NCBI RefSeq assembly: GCF_905171775.1
Contig: NC_053497.1
Location: forward strand, 36,273,781-36,337,780
Length of the DNA stretch: 64,000 nucleotides
DNA from: Rana temporaria
Lineage: Eukaryota; Chordata; Amphibia; Anura; Ranidae
Direction of reading: 5' to 3'
The position numbers and the translations under genes are program-made. Within the stretch, counting starts at the first letter, position 1. Each line of letters opens with the position of its first letter. A model generated the notes under the pieces. That model saw nothing but the letters and a program-made list of their open reading frames with translations. It did no database searches and was not told where the DNA came from. Shown here piece by piece: positions 11,166 through 23,429 of this stretch.

Positions 11166-11912
11166 GGGCACCATGGAGAAATGTTACTACTAAGAAATTT
11201 CCCCAGTTCAAACTTCAGAAAAAAACAGAACTCCACTAAGGGAAGACAACTATTGCAATATCGGAAATCGCAGCTGCTAGTGATGCTCAGAGATCATCAG
11301 TAAAATGAGCAATTATGCGATTCTATAAAAGGTGTCCCTGTATAAGGCCAGCATTACAAGGAAGAAAAGATGCCAGCTACAACTCTGCAGCACCACCTGC
11401 TGGCTGTTTTCTCTTTTCAACCAAGAAGTCCTTAGGAATACATTACAAATCTCCACTCTACATTAGAGTCATCTGTTTTACAGTTCATAGTCAATAAGAC
11501 ATTTTAACTTACTGCCTCAGGGCAGACATTACGTATAGGAATTATTCCACAGCATCACCTGATGGCTTGGATTTATAGACCTGTACAGACTCAGATTCTC
11601 ACTATGTTTTTGTTTTATCATAGGAAGCGGAAATTAAAATACAGTATGTTTTCACTGCAATATAAGTTTCTTAACCAGATTGTATTTTCCCTCATAAATA
11701 ATGCTTGTAATACATTTAGTTTTCATTATTATTTAAAACCTTTATTTTATTTGATTTTACTATAGTCATGGCACAAACCTACAATATATGGGATCAATAT
11801 AGATTTAGAAAAATATTGATGCCAATGAATCTAATATAAGCTTTAACATATTAATGTACCTTAAGATTAAGTTATTCTTAATCAATTGAAATATTCACGA
11901 TTTAGACAGCTA
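11166..11912. other. Unassigned AT-rich sequence
   Basis: No tandem array, terminal repeats or conserved frame seen. The two short plus-strand frames (60 and 67 residues) show no recognisable domain. Confidence 0.45.
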
Positions 11913-14600
11913 GAAATTGTTGGAGGAGGAGAACAAGGAGACACGGAGAGAAGATGGTGAAGAAGGAGAAAAGTCAGACACAGAGAGAAAATGGTGACGA
12001 AAGACAACAGTCAGACAGAAAAGATGGTGACGAAGTACAACAGTCAGACACAGAGAAGATGGTGAAGAGGGAGAACAGTGAGACACAGAGAAAAGATGGT
12101 GAAGAAGAACAGTCAGACACAAGAGAGAAGATGGTGAAGAAGGAGAAAAGTCAGACACAGAGAGAAGACAGTAAAGACAGAGAGAAGATGAAAGACAACA
12201 GTCAGACAGAAAAGATGGTGACGAAGGAGAACAGTCGGACACAGAGAAGATGGTGAAGAAGGAGAACCGTCGGACACGGAGAAGATGGTAAGGAAGAACA
12301 GTGAGACACAGAGAAAAGATGGTGAAGAAGAACAGTCAGACACAAGAGAGAAGATGGTGAAGAAGGAGAAAAGTCAGACACAGAGAGAAGACAGTAAAGA
12401 CAGAGAGAAGATGAAAGACAACAGTCAGACAGAAAAGATGGTGACGAAGGAGAACAGTCGGACACAGAGAAGATGGTGAAGAAGGAGAACCGTTGGACAC
12501 AGAGAAGATGGTAAGGAAGAACAGTGAGACACAGAGAAAAGATGGTGAAGAAGAACAGTCAGACACAAGAGAGAAGATGGTGAAGAAGGAGAAAAGTCAG
12601 ACACAGAGAGAAGACAGTAAAGACAGAGAGAAGATGAAAGACAACAGTCAGACAGAAAAGATGGTGACGAAGGAGAACAGTCGGACACAGAGAAGATGGT
12701 GAAGAAGGAGAACCGTTGGACACAGAGAAGATGGTAAGGAAGAACAGTGAGACACAGAGCGAAGATGGTGAAGAACAGTGAGACACAGAGAGAAGACGGT
12801 GAAGAACAGTCAGGCACAGAGAGAAGACGGTGAAGAACAGTCAGGCACAGAGAGAAGATGACAAAGGAGAACAGTCAGACACAGAGATGATGGTGAAGAA
12901 GAAGAACAGTGAGACACAGAGAAAAGATGGTGAAGGAGAACAGTCAGACTGAGAGAAGATGGCGAAGAAGAACAGTGAGACACAGAGCGAAGATGGTGAA
13001 GAAGGAGAACCGTCAGACACAGAGAAGATGGTGAAGAAGGAGAACCGTCGGACACAGAGAAGATGGTGAAGAAGGAGAACCATCGGACACAGAGAAGATG
13101 GTGAAGAAGAACAGTGAGACACAGAGCGAAGATGGTGAAGAAGGAGAACAGTGAGACACAGAGAGAAGACGGTGAAGAATTACAGTCAGACACAGAGAGA
13201 AGATGACGAAGGAGAACAGTCAGCCACAGAGAAGATGGTGACGAAAGAGAACAGTCAGACACAGGGAGAAGATGGTGAAGAAGGAGAACAGTGAGACAAG
13301 GAGAAGATGGTGAAGGAGAACAGTCAGACACAGAGAAGATGGTGAAGAAGGAGAACAGTCGGACACAGAGAAGATAGTGAAGAAGGAGAACAGTGAGACA
13401 CAGAGAAGATGGTGAAGAAGAACAGTGAGGCACAGAGAAGATGGTGAAGGAGAACAGTCGGACACAGAGAAGATGTTGAAGAAGGAGAACTGTCGGACAC
13501 AGAGAAGAAGGTGAAGGAGAACAGTCAGACACAGAGAAAATGGTGAAGAAGGAGAACAGTGAGACACAGAGAAGATGGTGAAGAAGAACAGTGAGACACA
13601 TAGAAGATGGTGAAGGAGAACAGTCAGACACAGAGAAGATGGTGAAGAAGGAGAACAGTGAGACACAGAGAAGATGGTGAAGAAGAACAGTGAGGCACAG
13701 AGAAGATGGTGAAGGAGAACAGTCAGACACAGAGAAGATGGTGAAGAAGGAGAACAGTGAGACACAGAGAAGATGGTGAAGAAGAATAATGAGGCACAGA
13801 GAAGATGGTGAAGGAGAACAGTCGGACACAGAGAAGATGGTGAAGAAGGAGAACTGTCGGACACAGAGAAGAAGGTGAAGGAGAACAGTGAGACACAGAG
13901 AAGATGGTGAAGAAGGAGAACAGTGAGACACAGAGAAGATGGTGAAGGAGAACATTCAGACACAGAGAAGATGGTGAAGGAGAACAGTCGGACACAGAGA
14001 AGATGGTGGAGAAGGAGAACTGTCGGACACAGAGAAGAAGGTGAAGGAGAACAGTCAGACACAGAGAAGATGGTGAAGAAGGAGAACAGTGAGACACAGA
14101 GAAGATGGTGAAGGAGAACATTCAGACACAGAGAAGATGGTGAAGGAGAACAGTCGGACACAGAGAAGATGGTGAAGAAGGAGAACTGTCGGACACAGAG
14201 AAGATGGTGAAGAAGAACAGTGAGACACAGAGGAGATGGTGGAGAAGAAAAACAGTCAGATACAGATCGAAGATGGTGAAGAAGAAGAACCGTCGGACAC
14301 AGAGAAGATGGTGAAGAAGAAGAACAGGCAGACACAGAGAAGACGCTGAAAAAGGAGAACAGTGAGACACAGAGAAAAGATGGGTGAAGTAGAACAGTCA
14401 GACAGAGAGAAGATGGTGAATGAGAACAGTGAGACACAGATAGAAGATGGTGACGAAGAACAGTGAGGCAGCACAGAGAAGATGGTGAAGAAGAACATTG
14501 AGGCAGCACAGAGAACATGGTGAAGAACAGTCAGACACAAAGAAAAGACTATAGAAGATGGTGAAGAAGGAGAACAGTTAGTTGCAGAGAGCAGCTGGCA
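11913..14600. repeat. Purine-rich minisatellite, 29-36 bp units
   Basis: The core is gacacagagaagatggtgaa then a variable number of ga(a)gga blocks and gaacagtc or gaacagtg. Length varies by a few bases per unit, in GAA/GGA steps. The plus strand is almost all A and G apart from the cac and tc/tg positions. A 223-bp higher-order unit is repeated near 12060-12745. Unit composition overlaps the 34-bp array that follows. Minus-strand frames over 300 residues are artefacts of the missing stops. Confidence 0.9.
12060..12745. repeat. Higher-order repeat, 223-bp period, three copies
   Basis: The distinctive stretch aagagagaagatggtgaaga starts at 12121, 12344 and 12567, exactly 223 bp apart, and the sequence between is nearly the same each time (including agacagtaaagacagagag and gaaagacaacagtc). 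Confidence 0.85.
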
Positions 14601-17600
14601 AAGGAGGATTATAGTCCAACACAGAAAGAATCTGGTAAAGGAGAACAGTCAGACAAAGTGAAAAACAGATGAAGTAGGGGAACAGACACAGAAAGCAGCG
14701 GGTGAAGGAGAACAATTGGACACAGCGAGGAGCTGTTGAAGAGTTGGACACATTGGAGAGTTGGGAAAGGAGAACAATTTGACACAGTGGGGTGCTGGTG
14801 AAGAAGAGTGGAACACAGTTGAGAGCTGGGGAAAGAGAAAAATTGAACACAGTGGAGGGCATGGGAAGAAAAACAATTAGACACAGCTGTTGAAGAAGAT
14901 TTGAACACAGTTGAGAGCTGAGGAAAGAGAACTATTGGACAGAGTGGGGAGATGGTGAAGAAGAACAATTTGACACAGTGGAGAGATGGTGAAGAAGAAC
15001 CACAGTGGAGAGATGGTGAAGAAGGAGAGATGGTGAAGACGAACAACTGGATACAGTGAAGAGATGGTGAAGAAGAACAATTGGACACAGTGAAGAGATG
15101 GTGAAGAAGAACAATTGGACACAGTGAAGAGATGGTGAAGAAGAACAATTGGACACAGTGGAGAGGTGGTGAAGAAGAACAATTGGACACATTGAAGAGA
15201 TGGTGAAGAAGAACAATTGGACACAGTGGAGAGATGGTGAAGAAGGAGAGATGGTGAAGAAGAACAATTGGACACATTGAAGAGATAGTGAAGGGGAACA
15301 ATTGGACACAGTGGAGAGATGGTGAGGGAGAACAATTGGACACAGTGAAGAGATGGTGAAGAAGAACAATTGGACACAGTGAAGAGATGGTGAAGGAGAA
15401 CAATTGGACACAGTGAAGAGATGGTAAGGGAGAACAATTGGACACAGTGAAGAGATGGTGAGGGAGAACAATTGGACACAGTGAAGGGATGGTGAGGGAG
15501 AACAATTGGACACAGTGAAGAGATGGTGAAGAAGAACAATTGGACACAGTGAAGAGATGGTGAGGGAGAACAATTGGACACAGTGAAGAGATGATGAAGA
15601 AGAACAATTGGACACAGTGAAGAGATGGTGAGGGAGAACAATTGGACACAGTGAAGAGATGGTGAGGGAGAACAATTGGACACAGTGAAGAGATGGTGAG
15701 GGAGAACAATTGGACACAGTGAAGAGATGGTGAGGGAGAATAATTGGACACAGTGAAGAGATGGTGAGGGAGAACAATTGGACACAGTGAAGAGATGGTG
15801 AGGGAGAACAATTGGACACAGTGAAGAGATGGTAAGGGAGAACAATTGGACACAGTGAAGAGATGGCGAGGGAGAACAATTGGACACAGTGAAGAGATGG
15901 TGAAGAAGAACAATTGGACACAGTGAAGAGATGGTGAGGGAGAACAATTGGACACAGTGAAGAGATGGTGAGGGAGAACAATTGGACACAGTGAAGAGAT
16001 GGTGAGGGAGAACAATTGGACACAGTGAAGAGATGGTGAGGGAGAACAATTGGACACAGCGGAGAGATGGTGAAGAAGGAGAGATGGCGAAGAAGAACAA
16101 TGGTACACAGTGAAGAGATGGCGAGGGAGAACAATTGGACACATTGAAGAGATGGTGAGGGAGAACAATTGGACACAGTGGAGAGATGGTGAAGAAGGAG
16201 AGATGGTGAAGAAGAACAATTGGACACAGTGAAGAGATAGTGAAGAAGAACAATTGGACACAGTGAAGAGATGGTGAGGGAGAACAATTGGACACAGTGA
16301 AGAGATGGTGAGGGAGAACAATTGGACACAGTGAAGAGATGGTGAAGAAGGAGAGATGGTGAAGAAGAACAATTGGACACAGTGAAGAGATAGTGAAGAA
16401 GAACAATTGGACACAGTGAAGGGATGGTGAGGGAGAACAATTGGACACAGTGAAGAGATGGTGAAGAAGAACAATTGGACACAGTGAAGAGATGGTGAGG
16501 GAGAACAATTGGACACAGTGAAGAGATGATGAAGAAGAACAATTGGACACAGTGAAGAGATGGTGAGGGAGAACAATTGGACACAGTGAAGAGATGGTGA
16601 GGGAGAACAATTGGACACAGTGAAGAGATGGTGAGGGAGAACAATTGGACACAGTGAAGAGATGGTGAGGGAGAATAATTGGACACAGTGAAGAGATGGT
16701 GAGGGAGAACAATTGGACACAGTGAAGAGATGGTGAGGGAGAACAATTGGACACAGTGAAGAGATGGTGAGGGAGAACAATTGGACACAGTGAAGAGATG
16801 GTAAGGGAGAACAATTGGACACAGTGAAGAGATGGTGAGGGAGAACAATTGGACACAGTGAAGAGATGGTGAAGAAGTACAATTGGACACAGTGAAGAGA
16901 TGGTGAGGGAGAACAATTGGACACAGTGAAGAGATGGTGAGGGAGAACAATTGGACACAGTGAAGAGATGGTGAGGGAGAACAATTGGACACAGTGAAGA
17001 GATGGTGAGGGAGAACAATTGGACACAGCGGAGAGATGGTGAAGAAGGAGAGATGGCGAAGAAGAACAATGGTACACAGTGAAGAGATGGCGAGGGAGAA
17101 CAATTGGACACATTGAAGAGATGGTGAGGGAGAACAATTGGACACAGTGGAGAGATGGTGAAGAAGGAGAGATGGTGAAGAAGAACAATTGGACACAGTG
17201 AAGAGATAGTGAAGAAGAACAATTGGACACAGTGAAGAGATGGTGAGGGAGAACAATTGGACACAGTGAAGAGATGGTGAGGGAGAACAATTGGACACAG
17301 TGAAGAGATGGTGAAGAAGGAGAGATGGTGAAGAAGAACAATTGGACACAGTGAAGAGATAGTGAAGAAGAACAATTGGACACAGTGAAGAGATGGTGAG
17401 GGAGAACAATTAGACACAGTGAAGAGATGGTGAGGGAGAACAATTAGACACAGTGAAGAGATGGTGAGGGAGAACAATTGGACACAGTGAAGAGATGGTG
17501 AGGGAGAACAATTGGACACAGTGAAGAGATGGTGAGGGAGAACAATTGGACACAGTGAAGAGATGGTGAGGGAGAACAATTGGACACAGTGAAGAGATGG

Positions 17601-17850
17601 TGAGGGAGAACAATTGGACACAGTGAAGAGATGGTGAGGGAGAACAATTGGACACAGTGAAGAGATGGTGAGGGAGAACAATTGGACACAGTGAAGAGAT
17701 GGTGAGGGAGAACAATTGGACACAGTGGAGAGCTGGTGAAGAAAAACAATTGGACACAGTGGAGAGATGGTGAAGAAAAACATTTGGACACAGCGGAGAG
17801 ATGGTGAAGAAAAACATTTGGACACAGTAGATTGTGAAAAAGTACAAATG
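14601..17850. repeat. 34-bp minisatellite, roughly 90 copies
   Basis: The unit is acacagtgaagagatggtga then gggagaacaattgg (15661 to 15695 is one step). Units with gaagaagaac in place of gagggagaac alternate in patterns. The 14601-14900 end is degenerate. A block including the rare caatggtacacag variant recurs 969 bp apart, at about 16052 and 17021. The minus strand carries no TAA, TAG or TGA in most units, which yields 800-980 residue frames in all three phases; these are not proteins. Confidence 0.92.
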
Positions 17851-17916
17851 CAGAGAAGCTACATGATGGTTGGTGGTTATGAGAAGATTCACACAGGAGT
17901 AGATGAACCAGAGTTA

Positions 17917-18287
17917 GGCTGGGTTCACACTACGGTTTTCCCGTCCGTCAGCCGCATACGATTTCAGTATTGAAAACGTACGGGCACGGACGGGAAAACG
18001 TATAGATAGACAATGCATTGCAAATCGTATGCACTCAGATGCATCCGGGTGCGTACGATTTGCTGGCAAAACGTTTTTTAAACGTACGCAAAACCGTGTT
18101 CAACCACAGTTTTGCGGTCGTTTTTAAAACAGTATGGCAACCGCATACGTTTTCCTTTAACATTAATGTCAATGGAAAACGCACATATGTGCGGTTCCAT
18201 ACGTTCCCGTCCGTTTCAGCCGCATACGGTTTTCCATATAAATCGTATGCGGCTGACGGACGGGAAAACCGTAGTGTGAACCCAGCC
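17917..18287. mobile_element. PIF/Harbinger-like palindromic element with TTA duplication
   Basis: TTA at 17914-17916 and 18288-18290. The terminal inverted repeats extend about 48 bp and are nearly perfect (ggctgggttcacactacggt ... cgtccgtcagccgcatacga). A TWA-type 3-bp duplication with a GGC start fits PIF/Harbinger. There is no coding capacity at 371 bp. Confidence 0.85.
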
Positions 18288-18518
18288 TTACAGAGTTTTG
18301 TTGTTACCTTATCAGTGTAAGCTCTGTCACATAGAGAGATGGGCTAATCTGCAATAAGTTCCAAACAGAAACCAGGCAGTGGAAGATGGTAGTCATCATA
18401 AGACCTTTCAGACAAAGAAAAGATTGTTTGGACAATCAATGTAGACAGAAAAGTCAATCCCACATACCAACCTACTGGCCTAGATAAAGATGGTGGTTGC
18501 ACAGCAACAAAAGCCCTG
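18288..18518. other. Unassigned spacer
   Basis: Nothing recognised between the TTA-flanked element and the palindromic element that follows. Confidence 0.5.
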
Positions 18519-19418
18519 TAAGGCCTCGTACACACCACCGGACCGTTTTCATCGGACATGTCCGCTCGGAGATTTTGGTCTGATGGTACACACCATCAAA
18601 CCAAAATCCCTGCGGACAGAGAACGTGGTGACGTAGACAGGGCCGGCGCTACCACTAGGCGGATTAGGCAACCGCCTAGAGCGCACTGCCACCTAGAGCG
18701 CCCGGCCACTGGTTATTTTACTCCCGAACTGTCCTCCCCCTCCACAGAGCTTCCACACAATCCACCAGCCGCCCTGACATGTCAAACAGCGCAGCGCCGC
18801 CAGTCTCCCCCGAGCGCGGCTCGAGATCTCCGCTCGGCGCTCTGACATCAGTGTCACATGGCATGGGTCCCGGCTACAAACCCCTCCCCGGCGCTCTCCG
18901 CTCTTTGATTTGATTGTCATGTCCTGGTGTCAGTGTCCAGCAGCCCCTTGTACGCTCTCCGCTCTGAGATCTTTTTTAAAATCAGGCAGCAGCCCCTCCC
19001 TCTCTGCTGTATGTCTGTGACATGTGTCCACAGTTTGCTCCGAGGCCGCTCTCCACTTTGCAGTGTCCAGCTGCACAGTGCCCCCCCCCCCACGCTCTCC
19101 TGACGCTGTGTCAGTCTGGAGCAAACATGGATGCAATGCATCATGGGATTTAAAGTGGTGCCTGGCGGCGGAGACTCCCTGGGCTTGGGGGAGAGGTGAA
19201 GCCTGGAAGAGGCACCGTGCCACCGGCCACCGACACAGAGGCAGCAGGCAGGTACACAGCAATCACAGGGTCACTCACCGTTCAAGTTGGTGTGGTGAGT
19301 AAAACTGCTGTACGTTGTATATGTGATGACAATGACATTTTTTAAAATGTATGTGTATATTAAAATATCTGGCAAATGCCCCCCCCCCCCCCCAGGAACT
19401 GATTGCATTGATGGGTAG

Positions 19419-21638
19419 CAGTGGCGGTTCGTCCATAGAGGGCGCTGGAGAGCCGCCCCCTCTGGCTCTCACCGCCACTGAGTCAAATAACATAGATTCA
19501 TGCATTGCACAAATCTATGTTATTTTTGCCGCTGCCGCTGTTCTATTCAGATGGTCAGCGCTCAATGTCCAGCCATCTGAATAACGCCAGCTGGTTGGCT
19601 GTACGGAAATGTCTATCAAAGCCAACAGCTCTGATAGGCTTTCCCAATACAGCCCTCGGGTCCCGGAAGCTTATTCTCGGAGCGCACAGACTGTACGCCC
19701 CTTGAATAAGATGACAGGCGTCTCAGCCAATCAGGTTGGCCAGTTCTGGCTACCTGTAACCTGATTGGCTGAGACGCCTGTCAGTCATCGAGGGCGGGAG
19801 AAGACATCGTGGGACGTGGATGCCTGACTCCAGTAAAGGTAAGTGCCGGGCGGGGGGGAAGAACGCAATTTACAGGGCACAGTGGGGACAATTGGCACAG
19901 CGGCGACCATTAAAGGGCACAGTGTCTGCGTTTAATGGCATGGCACAGTGGTGACAATGTATGGCACAGTGGCTGCGTTTAATGGCATGGCACAGTGGTG
20001 ACAATGTATGGCACAGTGGCTGCGTTTAATGGCATGGCACAGTGGTGACAATGGATGGCACAGTGGTGACAATGGATGGCACAGTGGCTGCGTTTAATGG
20101 CATGGCACAGTGGTGACAATGTATGGCACAGTGGCTGTGTTTAATGGCATGGCACAGTGGTGACAACGGATGGCACAGTGGCTGCGTTTAATGGCATGGC
20201 ACAGTGGTGACAATGTATGGCACAGTGGCTGCGTTTAATGGCATGGCACAGTGGTGACAATGTATGGCACAGTGGCTGTGTTTAATGGCATGGCACAGTG
20301 GTGACAATGTATGGCACAGTGGTTAAAATTGATGGCACAGTGGCTGTGTTTGATGGCATTGCACAGTGGTGACAATGTATGGCACAGTGTCTGCGTTTAA
20401 TGGCATGGCACAGTGGTGACAATGGATGGCACAGTGACTGCGTTTAATGGCATGGCACAGTGGTGACAATGTATGGCACAGTGGCTGCGTTTAATGGCAT
20501 GGCACAGTGGTGACAATGGATGGCACAGTGGTGACAATGGATGGCACAGTGGCTGCGTTTAATGGCATGGCACAGTGGTGACAATGTATGGCACAGTGGT
20601 GACAATTAATGGCACAGTGGCTGCGTTTAATGGCACGGCACAGTGGTGACAATGTATGGCACAGTGGCTGCGTTTAATGGCATGGCACAGTGGTGACAAT
20701 GTATGGCACAGTGGCTGTGTTTAATGGCATGGCACAGTGGTGACAATGGATGGCACAGTGGCTGCGTTTAATGGCATGGCACAGTGGTGACAATGTATGG
20801 CACAGTGGCTGCGTTTAATGGCATGGCACAGTGGTGACAATGTATGGCACAGTGGCTGTGTTTAATGGCATGGCACAGTGGTGACAATGTATGGCACAGT
20901 GGTGACAATGGATGGCACAGTGGCTGTGTTTAATGGCATTGCACAGTGGTGACAATGTATGGCACAGTGTCTGCGTTTAATGGCATGGCACAGTGGTGAC
21001 AATGGATGGCACAGTGACTGCGTTTAATGGCATGGCACAGTGGCTGCGTTTAATGGCATGGCACAGTGGTGACAATGGATGGCACAGTGGTGACAATGGA
21101 TGGCACAGTGGCTGCGTTTAATGGCATGGCACAGTGGTGACAATGTATGGCACAGTGGTGACAATTAATGGCACAGTGGCTGCGTTTAATGGCATGGCAC
21201 AGTGGTGACAATGTATGGCACAGTGGCTGCGTTTAATGGCATGGCACAGTGGTGACAATGGATGGCACAGTGACTGCGTTTAATGGCATGGCACAGTGGT
21301 GACAATGTATGGCACAGTGGCTGCGTTTAATGGCATGGCACAGTGGTGACAATGGATGGCACAGTGACTGCGTTTAATGGCATGGCACAGTGGTGCAAAT
21401 TGATGGCACAGTGACTGCATTTGATGGCATGGCACAGTGGTGCGAATTGATGGCACAGTGACTGCATTTGATGGCATGGCACAGTGACTGCGTTTAATGG
21501 CATGGCACAGTGGTGCAAATTGATGGCACAGTGGCTGCGTTTGATGGCATGTAACAGTGGCTGTGTTTGGGCACAGTGAGACTGCAATTTTTTTTTCCTT
21601 TGCGCCCCCCCAAAAATTTTGAGCACCAGCCGCCACTG
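19419..21638. mobile_element. hAT-like non-autonomous element, family B, inserted in family A
   Basis: Begins cagtggcggttcgtccatag and ends gagcaccagccgccactg. The 8-bp duplication atgggtag is exact (19411-19418, 21639-21646) and lies inside the family A minisatellite. It holds a strong inverted repeat (caggcgtctcagccaatcag against its complement, about 19711-19783) and a 47-bp array at 19865-21560. No coding capacity. Confidence 0.88.
19865..21560. repeat. 47-bp composite minisatellite, about 36 copies
   Basis: Each 47-bp unit joins two related parts, ggcacagtggctgcgtttaa+tggcat (26 bp) and ggcacagtggtgacaatgta+t (21 bp). Single half-units are occasionally repeated alone (for example 20046-20090), so both 21-bp and 47-bp steps occur. 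Confidence 0.88.
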
Positions 21639-21646
21639 ATGGGTAG

Positions 21647-22830
21647 TGGTGAAGCGGCATTGATGGGCACTGGTGAGGCTGTATTTGATGGGCGCGGGTG
21701 AGGCTGTATTTGATGAGCGCGGGTGAGGCTGTATTTGATGGGCGCGGGTGAGGCTGTATTTGATGGGCACTGGCGAGGCTGTATTTGGTGGGCGCGGGTC
21801 AGGCTGTATTTGATGGGTGCTGTTCAGGCTGTATTTGATGGGTGCGGGTCAGGCTGTATTTGATGGGTGCGGGTGAGGCTGTATTTGATGGGCACTGGCA
21901 AGGCTGTATTTGGTGGGCGTGGGTCAGGCTGTATTTGATGGGCGCGGGTCAGGCTGTATTTGGGTGCGGGTCAGGCTGTATTTGATGGGCGCAGGTCAGG
22001 CTGTATTTGATGGGTGCGGAGGCTGTATTTGATGGGCACTGGCAAGGCTGTATTTGGTGGGCGTGGGTCAGGCTGTATTTGATGGGCGCGGGTCAGGCTG
22101 TATTTGGGTGCGGGTCAGGCTGTATTTGATGGGCGCGGGTCAGGCTGTATTTGGTGGGCGCGGGTCAGGCTGTATTTGATGGGCGCGGGTCAGGCTGTAT
22201 TTGATGGGCGCGGGTCAGGCTGTATTTGATGGGCGCGGGTCAGGCTGAATTTGATGGGCGCGGGTCAGGCTGAATTTGATGGGCGCGGGTCAGGCTGAAT
22301 TTGATGGACGCGGGTCAGGCTGTATTTGATGGGTGCGGGTCAGGCTGTATTTGATGGGCGAGGGTGAGATGGCATTTGATGAGCACAGGTGAGATGGAAT
22401 TTGATGGACGCGGGTGAGGCTGTATTTGATGGGCACTGGCGAGGCTGTATTTGATGGGCGTGGGTGAGGCTGTATTTAATGGGCGCGGGTGAGGCTGTAT
22501 TTGATGGGCGCAGGTGAGACTGTATTTGATGGGCGCAGGTGAGACTGTATTTGATGGGCGCAGGTGAGACTGTATTTGATGGGCGCAGGTGAGACTGTAT
22601 TTGATGGGCGCAGGTGAGACTGTATTTGATGAGCACGGGTGAGGCTGCATTTGATGGGCACAGGTGAGGCTGTTTTTGATGGGTGCAGACGAGACTGTAT
22701 TTGATGGGCGCAGGAGAGGCTGTATTTGATGGGTGTAGGTGAGACTGTATTTGATGGCCACAGGTGAGGTGGAATTTGATGGGCGTGGGTAAGGCTGTAT
22801 TTGATGGGCACGGGTGGGGCTGAATTTGAT
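21647..22830. repeat. 25-bp minisatellite, about 47 copies
   Basis: The unit is ggcgcgggtcaggctgtatt then tgatg; 22511 to 22536 is one step. Two sub-types (ggtcaggctg and ggtgagactg) form separate blocks, so expansion happened locally. It continues the array interrupted at 19411. Relative of the 24-bp array at 1-480. Confidence 0.88.
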
Positions 22831-23237
22831 AGGTGCTTCATTAAAAAGGTGGGGTTTATATGGACAGGGAAAAGGGGGTGGAGCCAGGGGGCGGCAAATT
22901 GAGGTTTCGCCTAGGGTGTCAAAAATCCTTGCACCAGCCCTGGACGTAGACGACACCGACGTTCTCTATCGCGCAAGTTCAATGCTTCCACGCATGCGTC
23001 AAATCAATTCGACGCATGCGCGGGATTTCGGTCCGCTGGTTAGACGTACTAACCAGCGGACATGTCCGACGGACAGCTTTCCAGCGGACATGTTTCTTAG
23101 CATGCTAAGAAACATTTGTCCGCTGTAAACCTGTCCGCTAGGCCGGAAAATTGTCCGGTCGGCCCTACACACGACCGAACATGTCCGCGGAAACTGGTCC
23201 GGCGGAGCAGCCCAAGGACAGTATCTACTCTATAGGC

Positions 23238-23373
23238 CAGTGATGGTGAACCTTGGCACCCCAGATGTTTTGGAACTACATTTCCCATGATGCTCAACTA
23301 CCTTGAAGAGTGCATGAGCATCATCGGAAATGTAGTTCCAAAACATCTGGGGTGCCATGGTTCGTCATCACTG
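23238..23373. mobile_element. Short hAT-like foldback element
   Basis: The ends cagtgatgg and catcactg are inverted, with long complementary arms (caccccagatgttttggaac against gttccaaaacatctggggtg). The 8-bp duplication ctataggc is exact (23230-23237, 23374-23381). Confidence 0.88.
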
Positions 23374-23429
23374 CTATAGGCCATTAGATTGATTGAGGAG
23401 TAGGTTTAGGAGGTAGTAGTACCACTGTA

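Larger units (their letters stand above)
18638..22942. mobile_element. hAT-like non-autonomous element, family A, complete (4.3 kb)
   Basis: Starts cagggccggcgc and ends gcaccagccctg, an imperfect terminal inverted repeat. The flanking 8-bp duplication gacgtaga is exact (18630-18637 and 22943-22950), as expected for hAT. The 5' unique part is GC-rich (18638-19380), followed by the start of a 25-bp array, a second hAT-like insertion at 19419-21638, the rest of the array, and the unique tail. No transposase frame. A partial relative occupies 1-627. Confidence 0.88.
18519..23208. mobile_element. Palindromic element (gtgtgtacgaggc type), split by a 4.3-kb insertion
   Basis: The left part (18519-18637: ggcctcgtacacacc, ccgttttcatcggacatgtc, caaaccaaaatccctgcgga) and right part (22943-23208: aatgcttccacgcatgcgtc, cagcggacatgtttcttagc, ccgaacatgtccgcgg) together match the uninterrupted relative at 29343-29787. 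That relative acts as an empty-site comparison for the insertion of 18638-22942. Confidence 0.8.

Noticed and set aside
9390..11236. Minus-strand frames of 428-603 residues through the 32-bp array
   Set aside because: Repeat artefact; the frames cycle through the same peptide in three phases because 32 is not a multiple of three.
12810..14518. Minus-strand frames of 381 and 432 residues
   Set aside because: Artefact of the purine-rich array, with no conserved domain.
14609..17825. Very long minus-strand open frames (825-982 residues, SLHCVQLFSLTISSLCPIVL type)
   Set aside because: They lie wholly in the 34-bp array, are open in all three frames at once, and have no non-repeat domain; the unit simply lacks stops on that strand.
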